Shown: positions 29,246-37,827 of the stretch, piece after piece | Layout: the number at the start of each line of letters is the position of its first letter | Numbering within the stretch: the first letter of the stretch is position 1 | Origin: PBB1 sp965229345 | GTDB lineage: Bacteria > Pseudomonadota > Gammaproteobacteria > Burkholderiales > Burkholderiaceae_C | DNA: 64,000 bases | Assembly (NCBI GenBank): GCA_965229345.1 | Contig: OZ245872.1 | Coordinates: 372,001 to 436,000, forward strand | Direction: 5' to 3' | The notes under the pieces: model-generated | Database searches by the model: none | Told to the model about the DNA's origin: nothing | What the model saw: the letters and a program-made list of their open reading frames with translations, nothing else | Program-made: the position numbers and the translations under genes

Positions 29246-30526
29246 ATGAACGCACCCGATCTGCAAGCTGTCGTCGCCCGCATGGGCGCTTCCGCCCGTG
29301 CTGCCAGCGCCCGCATGGCGGCCGCGCCAACAGCCGCGAAGAACCACGCACTGCTCGCGCTGGCTCGACTGCTGCGCGCCGACGTCGATGCGCTGGTGGC
29401 CGCCAACGCGCTGGACCTGCAAGCCGCCACGGCCGCGGGCACGTCGGGCCCGCTGCTCGACCGCCTGAAGCTCACCCCCAAGATCATTGAGACGGTGGCC
29501 GAAGGCTGCGAGCAGATCGCCGCGATGCCCGACCCGATCGGCGAAATCACCCACCTGCGCCAGCGGCCGAGCGGCATCTCGGTGGGCCAGATGCGGGTGC
29601 CGCTGGGTGTGTTCGCGATGATCTACGAGAGCCGGCCGAACGTGACCATCGAGGCCGCGTCGCTGGCCATCAAGAGCGGCAATGCCTGCATCCTGCGCGG
29701 CGGCTCGGAGGCCATCCACTCCAACCTCGCGCTGTGGAAGCGGGTGCAGGCCGCACTCGCCGAAGCGGCGCTGCCCCCGGATGCGGTGCAGTTGGTCGAG
29801 ACCACCGACCGTGCCGCGGTGGGCCACCTGATCACCTCGCCGGAATCGGTCGACGTGATCATTCCGCGCGGCGGCAAGGGCCTGATCGAACGCATCTCGC
29901 GCGAAGCCAAGGTGCCGGTGATCAAGCACCTGGACGGCAACTGCCATGTGTATGTCGATGCCAGCGCGAACCTGGCGCTGGCGCTGAAAGTGACCGACAA
30001 CGCGAAGACGCAGAAGTACAGCCCGTGCAACGCGGCCGAGTCGCTGCTGGTTCACTCGGACATTGCCGCAGAGTTCCTGCCGCGCATCGGCGCGATCTTC
30101 GCCACCAAGGGCGTGGAGATGCGTGGGGATGCGACCAGCCTGGCGCTGCTGTCGACCGTGCCGAACGCGAAGCTGGTGCCCGCCACCGAGCAGGACTGGC
30201 TCGAGGAGTACCTCGCGCCGGTCATCAGCATTGCGGTGGTCGCCGACCTCGATGCAGCGATCGCGCACATCAACCGCTACAGCTCGCACCACACCGACGC
30301 GATCCTGACCGAGCACCATCCGAGCGCGATGCGCTTTCTGCGCGAGGTCGATTCCTCCAGCGTGATGGTCAACGCCAGCACCCGCTTTGCCGACGGCTTC
30401 GAGTACGGCCTCGGCGCCGAGATCGGCATCAGCACCGACAAGCTGCATGCGCGCGGCCCGGTCGGACTCGAAGGCCTGACTTCGCTGAAGTGGGTGGTGC
30501 TGGGGCAGGGCGAGGTTCGCACTTGA
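29246..30526 (+). CDS. proA: Gamma-glutamyl phosphate reductase
   Basis: A 426-residue aldehyde-dehydrogenase-fold enzyme that reduces gamma-glutamyl phosphate to glutamate semialdehyde in proline synthesis. Family marks include VPLGVFAMIYESRPNVT, SGNACILRGGSEA, VIIPRGGKGLIERIS and the catalytic cysteine in KYSPCNAAESLLVH. The ATG at 29246 gives MNAPDLQAVV and the usual length; upstream in-frame codons would add 35 low-complexity residues that run through the palindrome. proB is not in the window. lemA starts 34 bp downstream. Confidence 0.96.
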   Translation: MNAPDLQAVVARMGASARAASARMAAAPTAAKNHALLALARLLRADVDALVAANALDLQAATAAGTSGPLLDRLKLTPKIIETVAEGCEQIAAMPDPIGEITHLRQRPSGISVGQMRVPLGVFAMIYESRPNVTIEAASLAIKSGNACILRGGSEAIHSNLALWKRVQAALAEAALPPDAVQLVETTDRAAVGHLITSPESVDVIIPRGGKGLIERISREAKVPVIKHLDGNCHVYVDASANLALALKVTDNAKTQKYSPCNAAESLLVHSDIAAEFLPRIGAIFATKGVEMRGDATSLALLSTVPNAKLVPATEQDWLEEYLAPVISIAVVADLDAAIAHINRYSSHHTDAILTEHHPSAMRFLREVDSSSVMVNASTRFADGFEYGLGAEIGISTDKLHARGPVGLEGLTSLKWVVLGQGEVRT

Positions 30527-30560
30527 TGCAACTTACAGCGCAGACTGCCAGGCACCGCCG

Positions 30561-31106
30561 ATGACCGATGCGCAGATCGCCGCGCTGGCGGGTTGCGCGG
30601 TGCTGGTGTTCTGGGCGGTCGGGGCCTACAACCGGTTGATCGCGCTGCGCGACGATATCGCGAAGGCCTTTGCGCCGGTCGATGCCCAGGTGCAGCACCG
30701 CCACGCACTGCTGATGCAGTGGGCACTGGGGCTGCAGGCGGTACTCGATCAGGCGACCGCGCTGCATGACGCGGTGCTGCTGGCCTGCGCGCAACTGCAA
30801 ACCGCCTGCGACGGCCTGCGGGCCCGGCCCAGCGCAGGCAGCGCAGCCACGGCGCTGCGGCTGGCCGAAGAGGCGCTGATGACCGCTCGGCAACGGCTGC
30901 AAGCGGAGCTTCCGGCGCGGCAACAACGCCTGAGCGAGCTCGAGATCGAGGCGAATACCGAGCAACTGGCTGCCGCCGACAACACCTTGGCATTTGCCCG
31001 CAGCCAGTTCAACCTGGCCACGAAAACCTACAACGATGCGATCCGGCAGTTTCCCACCCGGCTGGTGGCCACCGTGTTCGGTTTTCAGGTCGCTGGCACG
31101 CTGTGA
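30561..31106 (+). CDS. LemA family protein
   Basis: A 181-residue protein with one N-terminal transmembrane helix (residues about 5-22), the YNRLIALRDDIAKAFAPVDAQVQHRH segment typical of LemA, and a long helical, probably coiled-coil body. The conserved C-terminal end NLATKTYNDAIRQFP precedes a short hydrophobic tail. LemA proteins are inner-membrane proteins of unknown biochemical function, often paired with TPM-domain or M48 proteins; neither is present here. It may be cotranscribed with proA. Confidence 0.88.
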   Translation: MTDAQIAALAGCAVLVFWAVGAYNRLIALRDDIAKAFAPVDAQVQHRHALLMQWALGLQAVLDQATALHDAVLLACAQLQTACDGLRARPSAGSAATALRLAEEALMTARQRLQAELPARQQRLSELEIEANTEQLAAADNTLAFARSQFNLATKTYNDAIRQFPTRLVATVFGFQVAGTL

Positions 31107-31142
31107 GCGCCGATCCGGCTGCAAGGCAGCCGGTGTGTCCGA

Positions 31143-31568
31143 TCAGCTGTCGCAGATGATGGCCGCCGAGGCGACCATTTCATTGAACAAGGCCATCGAC
31201 ATCTGGCCGGACACCGCATAGGGGTTCAGCAGCGCGGACTCGGAGTACTTCATCACCAGCGCCGGGTTCAGCCCCGTCAGGTTGGCGCGACCCATCGACC
31301 AGCCGGCGAAGTTGCGTTCACCGATTTCTTCGTAGCTCAGCAGCACCACATCATGGTGGCGGGGGTCGTTGGCGATCTTGTTGTACAGCGCGCTGACGGC
31401 AGATCGACCGCCCTCGATCACCTGCAGAAAGATGCCGGCTGAAAAGCACAGCACCCCGGTGATGCCGAGGCCCACGTTGTTGGCTTTCGATTTCTTCAGG
31501 ATCGCGACCAACTCGTTCTGATTCACCGAGTCGGACGCGCGGCTGACGTACATCAGGCGCACGAGCAT
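31143..31568 (-). CDS. BLUF-domain blue-light photoreceptor
   Basis: A 141-residue protein that is almost entirely one BLUF (FAD-binding blue-light sensor) domain. The critical residues are visible: Tyr in LVRLMYVSRAS, Asn in KANNVGLGITGVLCFS, Gln in GIFLQVIEGG, and Trp/Met in FAGWSMGRANL. About 40 residues follow the core, enough for the usual capping helices but no output domain. Signalling must therefore go through protein contacts. The ATG at 31568 has a GGAG at good spacing and was preferred over a TTG at 31580. It lies 33 bp downstream of folE on the same strand. Confidence 0.93.
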   Translation of the reverse strand: MLVRLMYVSRASDSVNQNELVAILKKSKANNVGLGITGVLCFSAGIFLQVIEGGRSAVSALYNKIANDPRHHDVVLLSYEEIGERNFAGWSMGRANLTGLNPALVMKYSESALLNPYAVSGQMSMALFNEMVASAAIICDS

Positions 31569-31601
31569 GAAATTCTCCAAGGTGAATTGAGGGGGGGCAT
31601 G

Positions 31602-32366
31602 TCAAGTCTTCTGGCGATCGAGCAGCGACAGGAATTCGCGCCGCAGGTTGGCGTCCTTCAGGAACGAGCCCCGCATCACGCTGTTGATCATCTTGGCGCT
31701 GGTGTCCTTGACGCCGCGCCAGTGCATGCAGAAGTGATCGGCCTCCATCACGATCGCCAGGCCGTCGGGCTTGACGCGACGTTGCAATTCGTTGGCCAGC
31801 ATCGTCACCGCCTCTTCCTGGATCTGCGGCCGGCTCATGATCCACTCACAGATGCGGGCGTACTTCGACAGGCCGATCAGGTTCGAATGCTCGTTGGGCA
31901 GGATCCCCATCCACACCCGACCCATGATCGGGCACAGGTGGTGCGAGCAGGCACTGCGCACGGTGACCGGGCCGACGATCATCAACTCGTTGAGCCGCGT
32001 GATGTTCGGGAACTCGGTCACCTCGGGCATCGGCGTGTAGCGGCCCTTGAACACCTCGGTCAGGAACATCTTCGCCACGCGCTTGGCGGTGTCGTGGGTG
32101 TTGTGGTCGCTTTGGGTGTCGATGACCAGCGCTTCCAGAACCTCCTGGAGCTTGGCCTGGACTTCGGCCTTCAATTCATCGAGCTCGCCTTCCTTGATGA
32201 AGGCCGAGATGTTGTCGTTGGCGTGATAGCGGCAATCGGCGCCCACCAGCCTATAGCGGATGCGCTGTGACGCGCTCAGCTGCGCCAGTTCGTCGTCGTT
32301 CTTGAAGATGGAGGGACGTGCGTCCGGTGAAGAGCGCGGGGGCATGGGCGGCGTTTCGGGCTTCAT
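31602..32366 (-). CDS. folE: GTP cyclohydrolase I
   Basis: A 254-residue enzyme that converts GTP to 7,8-dihydroneopterin triphosphate for folate and pterin synthesis. The zinc site is intact: Cys and His in VRSACSHHLCPIMG and the second Cys in ADHFCMHWRGV. The QLQERL-type substrate loop is represented by IGLSKYARICEW and QIQEEAV. The N-terminal 35 residues are longer than in E. coli and are Pro/Ser-rich. ATG at 32366 was chosen; the frame is open further upstream but overlaps rsmB. A BLUF photoreceptor gene follows directly. Confidence 0.95.
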   Translation of the reverse strand: MKPETPPMPPRSSPDARPSIFKNDDELAQLSASQRIRYRLVGADCRYHANDNISAFIKEGELDELKAEVQAKLQEVLEALVIDTQSDHNTHDTAKRVAKMFLTEVFKGRYTPMPEVTEFPNITRLNELMIVGPVTVRSACSHHLCPIMGRVWMGILPNEHSNLIGLSKYARICEWIMSRPQIQEEAVTMLANELQRRVKPDGLAIVMEADHFCMHWRGVKDTSAKMINSVMRGSFLKDANLRREFLSLLDRQKT

Positions 32367-32426
32367 CCCTTCAAGCGTAACCCACCTGGAATCGCCCTGG
32401 CACAGGCCTGCCCGTAGACTTGCTCG

Positions 32427-33779
32427 GTGAATGCCCCTGCCCCTGCGCGACCCCCCGACGGCGTCGCGCGCACTGCGCCGCCGCTGTCCCAGTTGCTGGA
32501 CCACACCGCCGATGCCATCGCGGCGGTGCGTGCTGGACGCTCACTGACCGAAGCGCTGGCGCAGTGTCCCGCCGAGGTGCGCCCGGGCGTGCAGGCACTC
32601 AGCTTTCACGTGCTGCGTCACCTCGGGCAAGCCCAGGCCGCTCGCGCCTGGCTGGCGCCCAAAGCCCCACCAAAGACCCTCGACGCACTCCTGTTGACCG
32701 CACTGGCGCTGCTGTGGCCCGACGGAGAAGCGCCGTACCCTGATCACACGCTGGTCGATCACGCGGTCACCGCGGCACGCCAGCGGCGGCCCGCCAGCGC
32801 GGCGTTCGTCAATGCGGTGCTGCGCCGCTTTGTGCGCGAGCAAGTCGCGGTGCTCGAGGTCGCGCAGCGCACGGTCGCCGGGCGCACCAACCATCCCGAG
32901 TGGTGGGTTCAGCGCCTGCAGGCCGACTGGCCCAGCCACTGGCAATCCTTGCTGGCGACCAATGACCGCCGCCCGCCGATGACGCTGCGCGTGAACACCC
33001 GACGGGGCAGTGTCGAGGCCTACCTGGCTCGCCTGAGCGAGGCCGGCGTGCCGGGCCGGGCCGTCGGGGCGCACGGGGTGGTGCTGGACGCGCCGTGCCC
33101 GGTCGGGCGCCTGCCGGGCTTTGCCGATGGCGATGTCTCGGTGCAGGACGCCGCCGCCCAGCTGGCAGCCCCCTTGCTGCTGGCCGGCGCCCCGCTGCCG
33201 CGCGGCGCCCGCGTGCTCGACGCTTGTGCCGCGCCCGGCGGCAAGACGGCGCATCTGCTGGAGCTGGCCGACCTGGACCTGCTGGCGCTCGACCAGGACG
33301 CTGCGCGACTGAGCCGGGTCGACGACACGCTGCGTCGCCTGCGCCTGCAGGCAGCGACGCAGGTGGGCGATGCCGGGCAGCCCGAGTCATGGTGGGACGG
33401 GCGGCCCTTCGACGCGATCCTGCTCGACGCGCCTTGCACCGCCTCGGGCATCGTGCGCCGCCACCCGGACGTGCGCTGGCTGCGTCGGGCCAGCGACGTG
33501 CCCGCACTGGCCGCGCTGCAGGCCCGGCTGCTCGACGCGTTGTGGCCCTTGCTGAAGCCTGGCGGGCGGATGCTGTACTGCACCTGCTCCGTCTTCAAGG
33601 CCGAGGGGCAGGCGCAGATCGATGCTTTTTTGCAACGCCAGAGCGGCGCGTTGCTCTCGGCCACACCCGCTTCACCCGGTCATCTGCTGCCCCTGCCCGA
33701 CAATGAAGCTGCCGCAGCGCGGCACGAGCCCGCCCTCGATGGCGATGGTTTCTTCTACGCCCTGCTCCACAAACCCTGA
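32427..33779 (+). CDS. rsmB: 16S rRNA (cytosine-967 C5) methyltransferase
   Basis: A 450-residue enzyme. The N-terminal half is a NusB-like RNA-binding domain (HTLVDHAVTAAR, SAAFVNAVLRRF). The C-terminal half is the m5C methyltransferase, with SAM-binding DACAAPGGKTAHLLE, motif IV DAPCTASGIVRRHPD and the catalytic cysteine of motif VI in LYCTCSVFKAEG. It methylates C967 of 16S rRNA. GTG start at 32427. It opens the conserved plus-strand string rsmB - DUF4390 - ntrY-like - ntrX-like, with gaps of 8, 19 and 6 bp. Confidence 0.95.
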   Translation: MNAPAPARPPDGVARTAPPLSQLLDHTADAIAAVRAGRSLTEALAQCPAEVRPGVQALSFHVLRHLGQAQAARAWLAPKAPPKTLDALLLTALALLWPDGEAPYPDHTLVDHAVTAARQRRPASAAFVNAVLRRFVREQVAVLEVAQRTVAGRTNHPEWWVQRLQADWPSHWQSLLATNDRRPPMTLRVNTRRGSVEAYLARLSEAGVPGRAVGAHGVVLDAPCPVGRLPGFADGDVSVQDAAAQLAAPLLLAGAPLPRGARVLDACAAPGGKTAHLLELADLDLLALDQDAARLSRVDDTLRRLRLQAATQVGDAGQPESWWDGRPFDAILLDAPCTASGIVRRHPDVRWLRRASDVPALAALQARLLDALWPLLKPGGRMLYCTCSVFKAEGQAQIDAFLQRQSGALLSATPASPGHLLPLPDNEAAAARHEPALDGDGFFYALLHKP

Positions 33780-33787
33780 GACCGATC

Positions 33788-34402
33788 GTGCATCGCAACC
33801 CGACGAATGGCTGCCCCCACCCGCCGGGCGCGATGTTCGCCCGGTGGCAGTGGCTTTGCACACGCTGGTTCGCCGCTTTCCTGTTGCTGGGCTCAGTCAC
33901 ATGCTGGAGCCTGCTGACCCAGGCGCCCGAGCTAAGCCAGTTCAAGATGACACGCAGCGACGAAGGGCTGCTGCTCGATGTCGCGGTGCGCTTCGACTTG
34001 CCCCACCCGGTGGAAGACGCCCTGCACAAGGGCGTGCCCCTGTACTTCGTCGCCGACGCCTCGCTGTACCACAACCGCCGTTACTGGCGCGACCGCCGTG
34101 TGGCCTCTGCGTCGCGGACCTGGCGCCTTTCCTATCAGCCGCTGACGCGCAACTATCGGGTGAGTTTCGGCGGGCTGAGCCAGAGCTTCGACAACCTGAA
34201 CGACGCGGTGACGACCGTCAGCCGCATCGGGCGCTGGAAGCTGGCGGAACCCGGCCAGATCAGCGACAGCGAGGCCTTGTATGTGGAGTTCAGCTACAAG
34301 CTGGACACCGGCATGCTGCCGCGTGCGATGCAGATCGGCATCGGCGGGCAGCCGGACTGGAACCTGCTGATCGAGAAGACCCAGCGCGTGACCGCGCCTT
34401 GA
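33788..34402 (+). CDS. DUF4390 exported protein
   Basis: A 204-residue protein with an N-terminal hydrophobic signal or anchor segment (WFAAFLLLGSVTCW, residues about 27-40) and a predicted beta-rich periplasmic domain. Family-like stretches are SDEGLLLDVAVRFDLP, GVPLYFVADASLY and LTRNYRVSFGGLSQSF. The family is of unknown function but sits almost invariably just upstream of the NtrY-like kinase in betaproteobacteria, so a role in signal input or kinase control is plausible, not shown. GTG at 33788 is used; ATG at 33833 would still keep the signal segment. Confidence 0.85.
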   Translation: MHRNPTNGCPHPPGAMFARWQWLCTRWFAAFLLLGSVTCWSLLTQAPELSQFKMTRSDEGLLLDVAVRFDLPHPVEDALHKGVPLYFVADASLYHNRRYWRDRRVASASRTWRLSYQPLTRNYRVSFGGLSQSFDNLNDAVTTVSRIGRWKLAEPGQISDSEALYVEFSYKLDTGMLPRAMQIGIGGQPDWNLLIEKTQRVTAP

Positions 34403-34421
34403 GGTCGCCCCAGCCACTCCG

Positions 34422-36776
34422 ATGAAGAAGTCCACCCGCTGGGCGCTGATCGTCGCGTTGGTCGCGGCGACGGGTGTCGCCATGGTGCTGGCCTTCTTGC
34501 TGTCGATCGCCACCGACAACCGTCTGTTCTACGAAAAGCACTTCCAGTGGCTGTTCTGGGTCAACCTGCTGGTGGCCGGCTTGCTGATGCTCGTGATCGG
34601 CATTGCCGCCACGCGGTTGCTGGTGCGTGTCCAGCGGGGCAAGTTCGGCAGCCGGCTGCTGCTGAAGCTGGCTGCGATCTTCGCGCTGGTCGGCGTGCTG
34701 CCGGGCCTGCTGATCTACACCGTGAGCTACCAGTTCGTCTCGCGCGGCATCGAGAGCTGGTTCGACGTGAAGGTGGAAGGCGCACTCGATGCCGGCCTGG
34801 CGCTGGGCCGCGGCACACTGGATGCGCAGGTCAACGATCTGGCCAGCAAGACCCAGCTCGCGGCCGATCGACTGGGCGAAGGGCGCGGCGAGGTGCAGGC
34901 GCTGGCGCTCGAGCGATTGCGCGAAGACCTCTCGGCGCAGAACGTGGCGATCGTCAACGGCGTAGGCCAGGTGCTGCTGTCGGCCGATCGCTCGTCCGAG
35001 TTGCTGGGGCCCGATCGGCCTTCGCCATCACTGCTGCGCAATGCACGCAACGGGCGTGCGGTGGCGCAGCTTGAAGGTCTGGACGACGACAGCTCGATCG
35101 CAGGAGATCCGGGCGACACGGTCGCGGCCACCCCGAATCCGGGACAGGCGCGCATCCGGGCGCTGGCCTACCTGCCGAGCACCGGCATTGCGCTGACACC
35201 GCAGGAGCGCTACCTGATGATCACGACGCGGCTGCCCACCACGCTGGCCAGCAACGCGCTGGCGGTGCAGTCGGCTTACCGCGAGTACCAACAGCGCTCG
35301 CTGGCCCGCGAGGGCCTGCGCGAGATGTACATCGGCACACTGACGCTGACCCTGATCCTCGCGGTGTTCGGTGCGCTGCTGCTGGCCTTGACGCTGTCCA
35401 ACCAGATCGCGCGGCCACTGCTGATGCTGGCCGACGGCGTGCGGCAGGTCGCACAAGGCGACCTGGGGGCCAAGCAGGTGTTCGACTCGCGCGATGAGCT
35501 GGGTGGGCTGACACGCTCGTTCGCCGACATGACCGAGCAACTGTCCGAAGCGCGCTCGCTGGTCCAGCGCAGCGTCGCACAGGTCGAGGGCGCACGGGCC
35601 AACCTGCAGACCATTCTCGACAACCTGACCGCCGGCGTGATCGTGTTCGACCGCCAAGGCCGCATCGACACGGTGAACCCCGGCGCCACGCGCATCGTGC
35701 GCCTGCCACTGGGCGCCTACCGGGGTCGGCGGCTGACCGAGGTCGACGGTCTGAAAGACTTTGCCGCGGCGGTGTGGCAACGCTTCGAGCTGCACGCCGA
35801 TCGCCTGGACACCGGTGAACGCGACCACTGGCAGGAGGCCTTCGAGCTGCAGGTTGGGCCGGACCGCGATGCGCTGACGCTGCTGGTGCGCGGTGCCGCC
35901 ATGCCCGAAGGTGCGCGGCTGATGGTGTTCGACGACATCACCGAGGTGGTGTCTGCGCAGCGGATCGAGGCCTGGGGCGAGGTCGCGCGCCGGCTCGCAC
36001 ACGAGATCAAGAACCCGCTGACGCCGATCCAGCTGTCGGCCGAGCGGCTGGAGCACAAGCTCGCCGCCAAGCTCGAAGGCGCGGACCAGGCGATGCTGGC
36101 GCGCGCCGTCGGCACCATCGTCAACCAGGTGCAGGCGATGAAGACGCTGGTCAATGAATTCCGCGACTACGCCCGGCTGCCGGCGGCACACCTGCATCCG
36201 CTCGACCTCAACGTGCTGGTGAGCGAGGTGCTCACGCTGTACGCCACGGCGCAGGAGGCCGGCACGCTGGTCTTCACCGCGGCACCCGACCTGCCGCTGA
36301 TCGTCGGCGATGCGACACAGCTGCGACAGGTCATCCACAACCTGGTGCAAAACGCCCTCGACGCAGTGGCCGATCCCTCTCAGATGCAGCCCCAGCGACA
36401 GCCCTGCGTGCGGGTCCGCACCGAAGTCGCCCGCACCGAGCAGGGCGCGGTACGGGTGGTGCGGCTGCACGTCACCGACAACGGCCCGGGCTTCCCCGAC
36501 AAGGTACTCAAGCGTGCCTTCGAGCCCTACGTCACCACCAAGAGCAAAGGCACCGGCCTGGGCCTGGCCGTGGTCAAGAAGATCGCCGACGAGCACGGCG
36601 CGCGGGTGCGGCTGGTGAATCTGGACAACGGCACTGACGAGGCGCAGGGCAGCGGCGAGACGGGCTCCGAGCCAGCGCTGGTTCAAGGCGCGCAAGTTTC
36701 GTTATCATTTTCTAAATTTGCGCCGGTAGACGCGCACACCGCGGCGGCGCCCCGCCACGTCGACACCGTGCACTGA
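34422..36776 (+). CDS. NtrY-like sensor histidine kinase
   Basis: A 784-residue membrane kinase. Three hydrophobic helices lie in the first 110 residues, followed by a periplasmic region and another helix near residues 300-325. Then come a HAMP domain (LSNQIARPLLMLADGV), a PAS domain (residues about 395-500, TAGVIVFDRQGRIDTVNP), HisKA with the phospho-His in RRLAHEIKNPLTPIQ (about residue 527), and HATPase_c with HNLVQNALDAV, VTDNGPGFP and SKGTGLGLAVV. The architecture is that of NtrY, linked in other bacteria to nitrogen or redox control. Its cognate regulator starts 6 bp downstream. About 40 extra residues follow the ATPase domain. Confidence 0.92.
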   Translation: MKKSTRWALIVALVAATGVAMVLAFLLSIATDNRLFYEKHFQWLFWVNLLVAGLLMLVIGIAATRLLVRVQRGKFGSRLLLKLAAIFALVGVLPGLLIYTVSYQFVSRGIESWFDVKVEGALDAGLALGRGTLDAQVNDLASKTQLAADRLGEGRGEVQALALERLREDLSAQNVAIVNGVGQVLLSADRSSELLGPDRPSPSLLRNARNGRAVAQLEGLDDDSSIAGDPGDTVAATPNPGQARIRALAYLPSTGIALTPQERYLMITTRLPTTLASNALAVQSAYREYQQRSLAREGLREMYIGTLTLTLILAVFGALLLALTLSNQIARPLLMLADGVRQVAQGDLGAKQVFDSRDELGGLTRSFADMTEQLSEARSLVQRSVAQVEGARANLQTILDNLTAGVIVFDRQGRIDTVNPGATRIVRLPLGAYRGRRLTEVDGLKDFAAAVWQRFELHADRLDTGERDHWQEAFELQVGPDRDALTLLVRGAAMPEGARLMVFDDITEVVSAQRIEAWGEVARRLAHEIKNPLTPIQLSAERLEHKLAAKLEGADQAMLARAVGTIVNQVQAMKTLVNEFRDYARLPAAHLHPLDLNVLVSEVLTLYATAQEAGTLVFTAAPDLPLIVGDATQLRQVIHNLVQNALDAVADPSQMQPQRQPCVRVRTEVARTEQGAVRVVRLHVTDNGPGFPDKVLKRAFEPYVTTKSKGTGLGLAVVKKIADEHGARVRLVNLDNGTDEAQGSGETGSEPALVQGAQVSLSFSKFAPVDAHTAAAPRHVDTVH

Positions 36777-36782
36777 GAGTTC

Positions 36783-37466
36783 ATGGCCACCATCCTTGTT
36801 GTCGACGACGAGCTCGGTATCCGAGCACTGTTGTCCGAGATCCTGACCGACGAAGGTCACTCCGTCGAACTGGCGGAAAACGCGGCACAGGCACGCGCAG
36901 CCCGAGAACGAGCCCGCCCTGATCTGGTGTTGCTCGACATCTGGATGCCCGACGTCGACGGCGTCACGCTGCTCAAGGAATGGAACAGCTGCGCGCTCCT
37001 GACCATGCCCGTGATCATGATGAGCGGGCACGGCACGATCGACACCGCCGTCGAGGCCACCAAGAACGGCGCCATCGCTTTCCTCGAGAAACCGATCACC
37101 CTGCAGAAGCTGTTGCGCGCGGTCGAACAAGGCCTCGCCAAGCCCGCGCCACGCGCCCAGGCGAGCGCATCGGCGGGGCGCGGCGAGCCAGGATACGCGC
37201 TGGCGTCTGCCGGCAGCAACGTGATGCCCTTGCCTGGCGTGGCGATGTCACACGGCCCGCAACCCGAGCAGAGCTTCGATCTCGACCGCCCGCTGCGCGA
37301 AGCACGCGACGCCTTCGAGAAGAGCTACTTCGAATTTCATCTGTCGCAGGAAAACGGCAGCATGACCCGCGTGGCCGAAAAAACCGGCCTCGAACGCACC
37401 CACCTGTACCGCAAGCTCAAGCAGTTAGGCGTCGATCTCTCACGCGGCAAGCGCGGCAGCCTCTGA
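36783..37466 (+). CDS. NtrX-like response regulator lacking the AAA+ domain
   Basis: A 227-residue regulator. A CheY-like receiver fills residues 1-120, with acidic Asp8/Asp9, phospho-acceptor Asp52 in LLDIWMPDVDG, Ser in MMSGHGT and Lys in LEKPITLQK. A 50-residue low-complexity linker follows, then a Fis-type helix-turn-helix at about 188-221 (MTRVAEKTGLERTHLYRKLK). NtrX and NtrC have a sigma-54-activating AAA+ module between these parts; it is absent here, with no frame disruption. The protein may therefore bind DNA without being a sigma-54 activator. It is paired with the kinase just upstream, and tRNA-Phe follows. Confidence 0.9.
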   Translation: MATILVVDDELGIRALLSEILTDEGHSVELAENAAQARAARERARPDLVLLDIWMPDVDGVTLLKEWNSCALLTMPVIMMSGHGTIDTAVEATKNGAIAFLEKPITLQKLLRAVEQGLAKPAPRAQASASAGRGEPGYALASAGSNVMPLPGVAMSHGPQPEQSFDLDRPLREARDAFEKSYFEFHLSQENGSMTRVAEKTGLERTHLYRKLKQLGVDLSRGKRGSL

Positions 37467-37483
37467 AGGGCTCGGCGCGCTGA

Positions 37484-37489
37484 TATAGT
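37484..37489 (+). promoter_or_regulatory. Candidate -10 element of tRNA-Phe
   Basis: TATAGT, 9 bp upstream of the mature tRNA 5' end, fits a sigma-70 -10 hexamer in an otherwise GC-rich stretch. The matching -35 position (37461-37466, CTCTGA, overlapping the regulator stop) is a poor match, so the call rests on the -10 alone. Confidence 0.45.
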
Positions 37490-37498
37490 TGCGGGCTC

Positions 37499-37574
37499 GG
37501 CCTGGTAGCTCAGTTGGTAGAGCAGCGGATTGAAAATCCGCGTGTCGGTGGTTCGATTCCGCCCCAGGCCACCA
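37499..37574 (+). tRNA. tRNA-Phe (anticodon GAA)
   Basis: A complete 76-nt cloverleaf can be folded. The acceptor stem pairs GGCCTGG (37499-37505) with CCAGGCC (37564-37570), discriminator A follows and CCA is encoded (37572-37574). The anticodon stem and loop are GCGGATTGAAAATCCGC with GAA at 37532-37534, and the T-loop GGTTCGATTCC is standard. A clear terminator follows at 37583. Confidence 0.98.
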
Positions 37575-37582
37575 GTCAAATC

Positions 37583-37619
37583 AAAGGGTTAGCTCATTCA
37601 GAGCTGACCCTTTTTCTTT
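37583..37619 (+). terminator. Rho-independent terminator after tRNA-Phe
   Basis: AAAGGGTTAGCTC (37583-37595) pairs with GAGCTGACCCTTT (37601-37613) over 13 positions with one G-U pair and a 5-nt loop, followed by a T-rich tail (TTTTTCTTT). It ends tRNA-Phe transcription and possibly read-through from the ntrX-like operon. In the 208 bp from here to the next gene I see only an AGGGAGG Shine-Dalgarno sequence for that gene. Confidence 0.92.
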
Positions 37620-37827
37620 GGGCGCAGTCCCCAAGGGCTCACGGCCCGAACACAGCACGTTTGTTGCTTTAGCGACTCTGCACGGGGCAGCGGCCCCCGA
37701 GGCAGGAGACTGACGAAGCGGCTCGGGTCTGCGCTGCGCAGATCGACGCTACAAATCCTTCCTTGCGGGCGCGCCGTTCGTGCCGATACTGAACAGGTGA
37801 ATCCGTGGGACAGGGAGGGCTTTCGAC

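Noticed and set aside
37620..37827. 81-codon minus-strand frame after tRNA-Phe (37598-37843)
   Set aside because: It runs back through the tRNA terminator and has no ribosome site or recognisable family.
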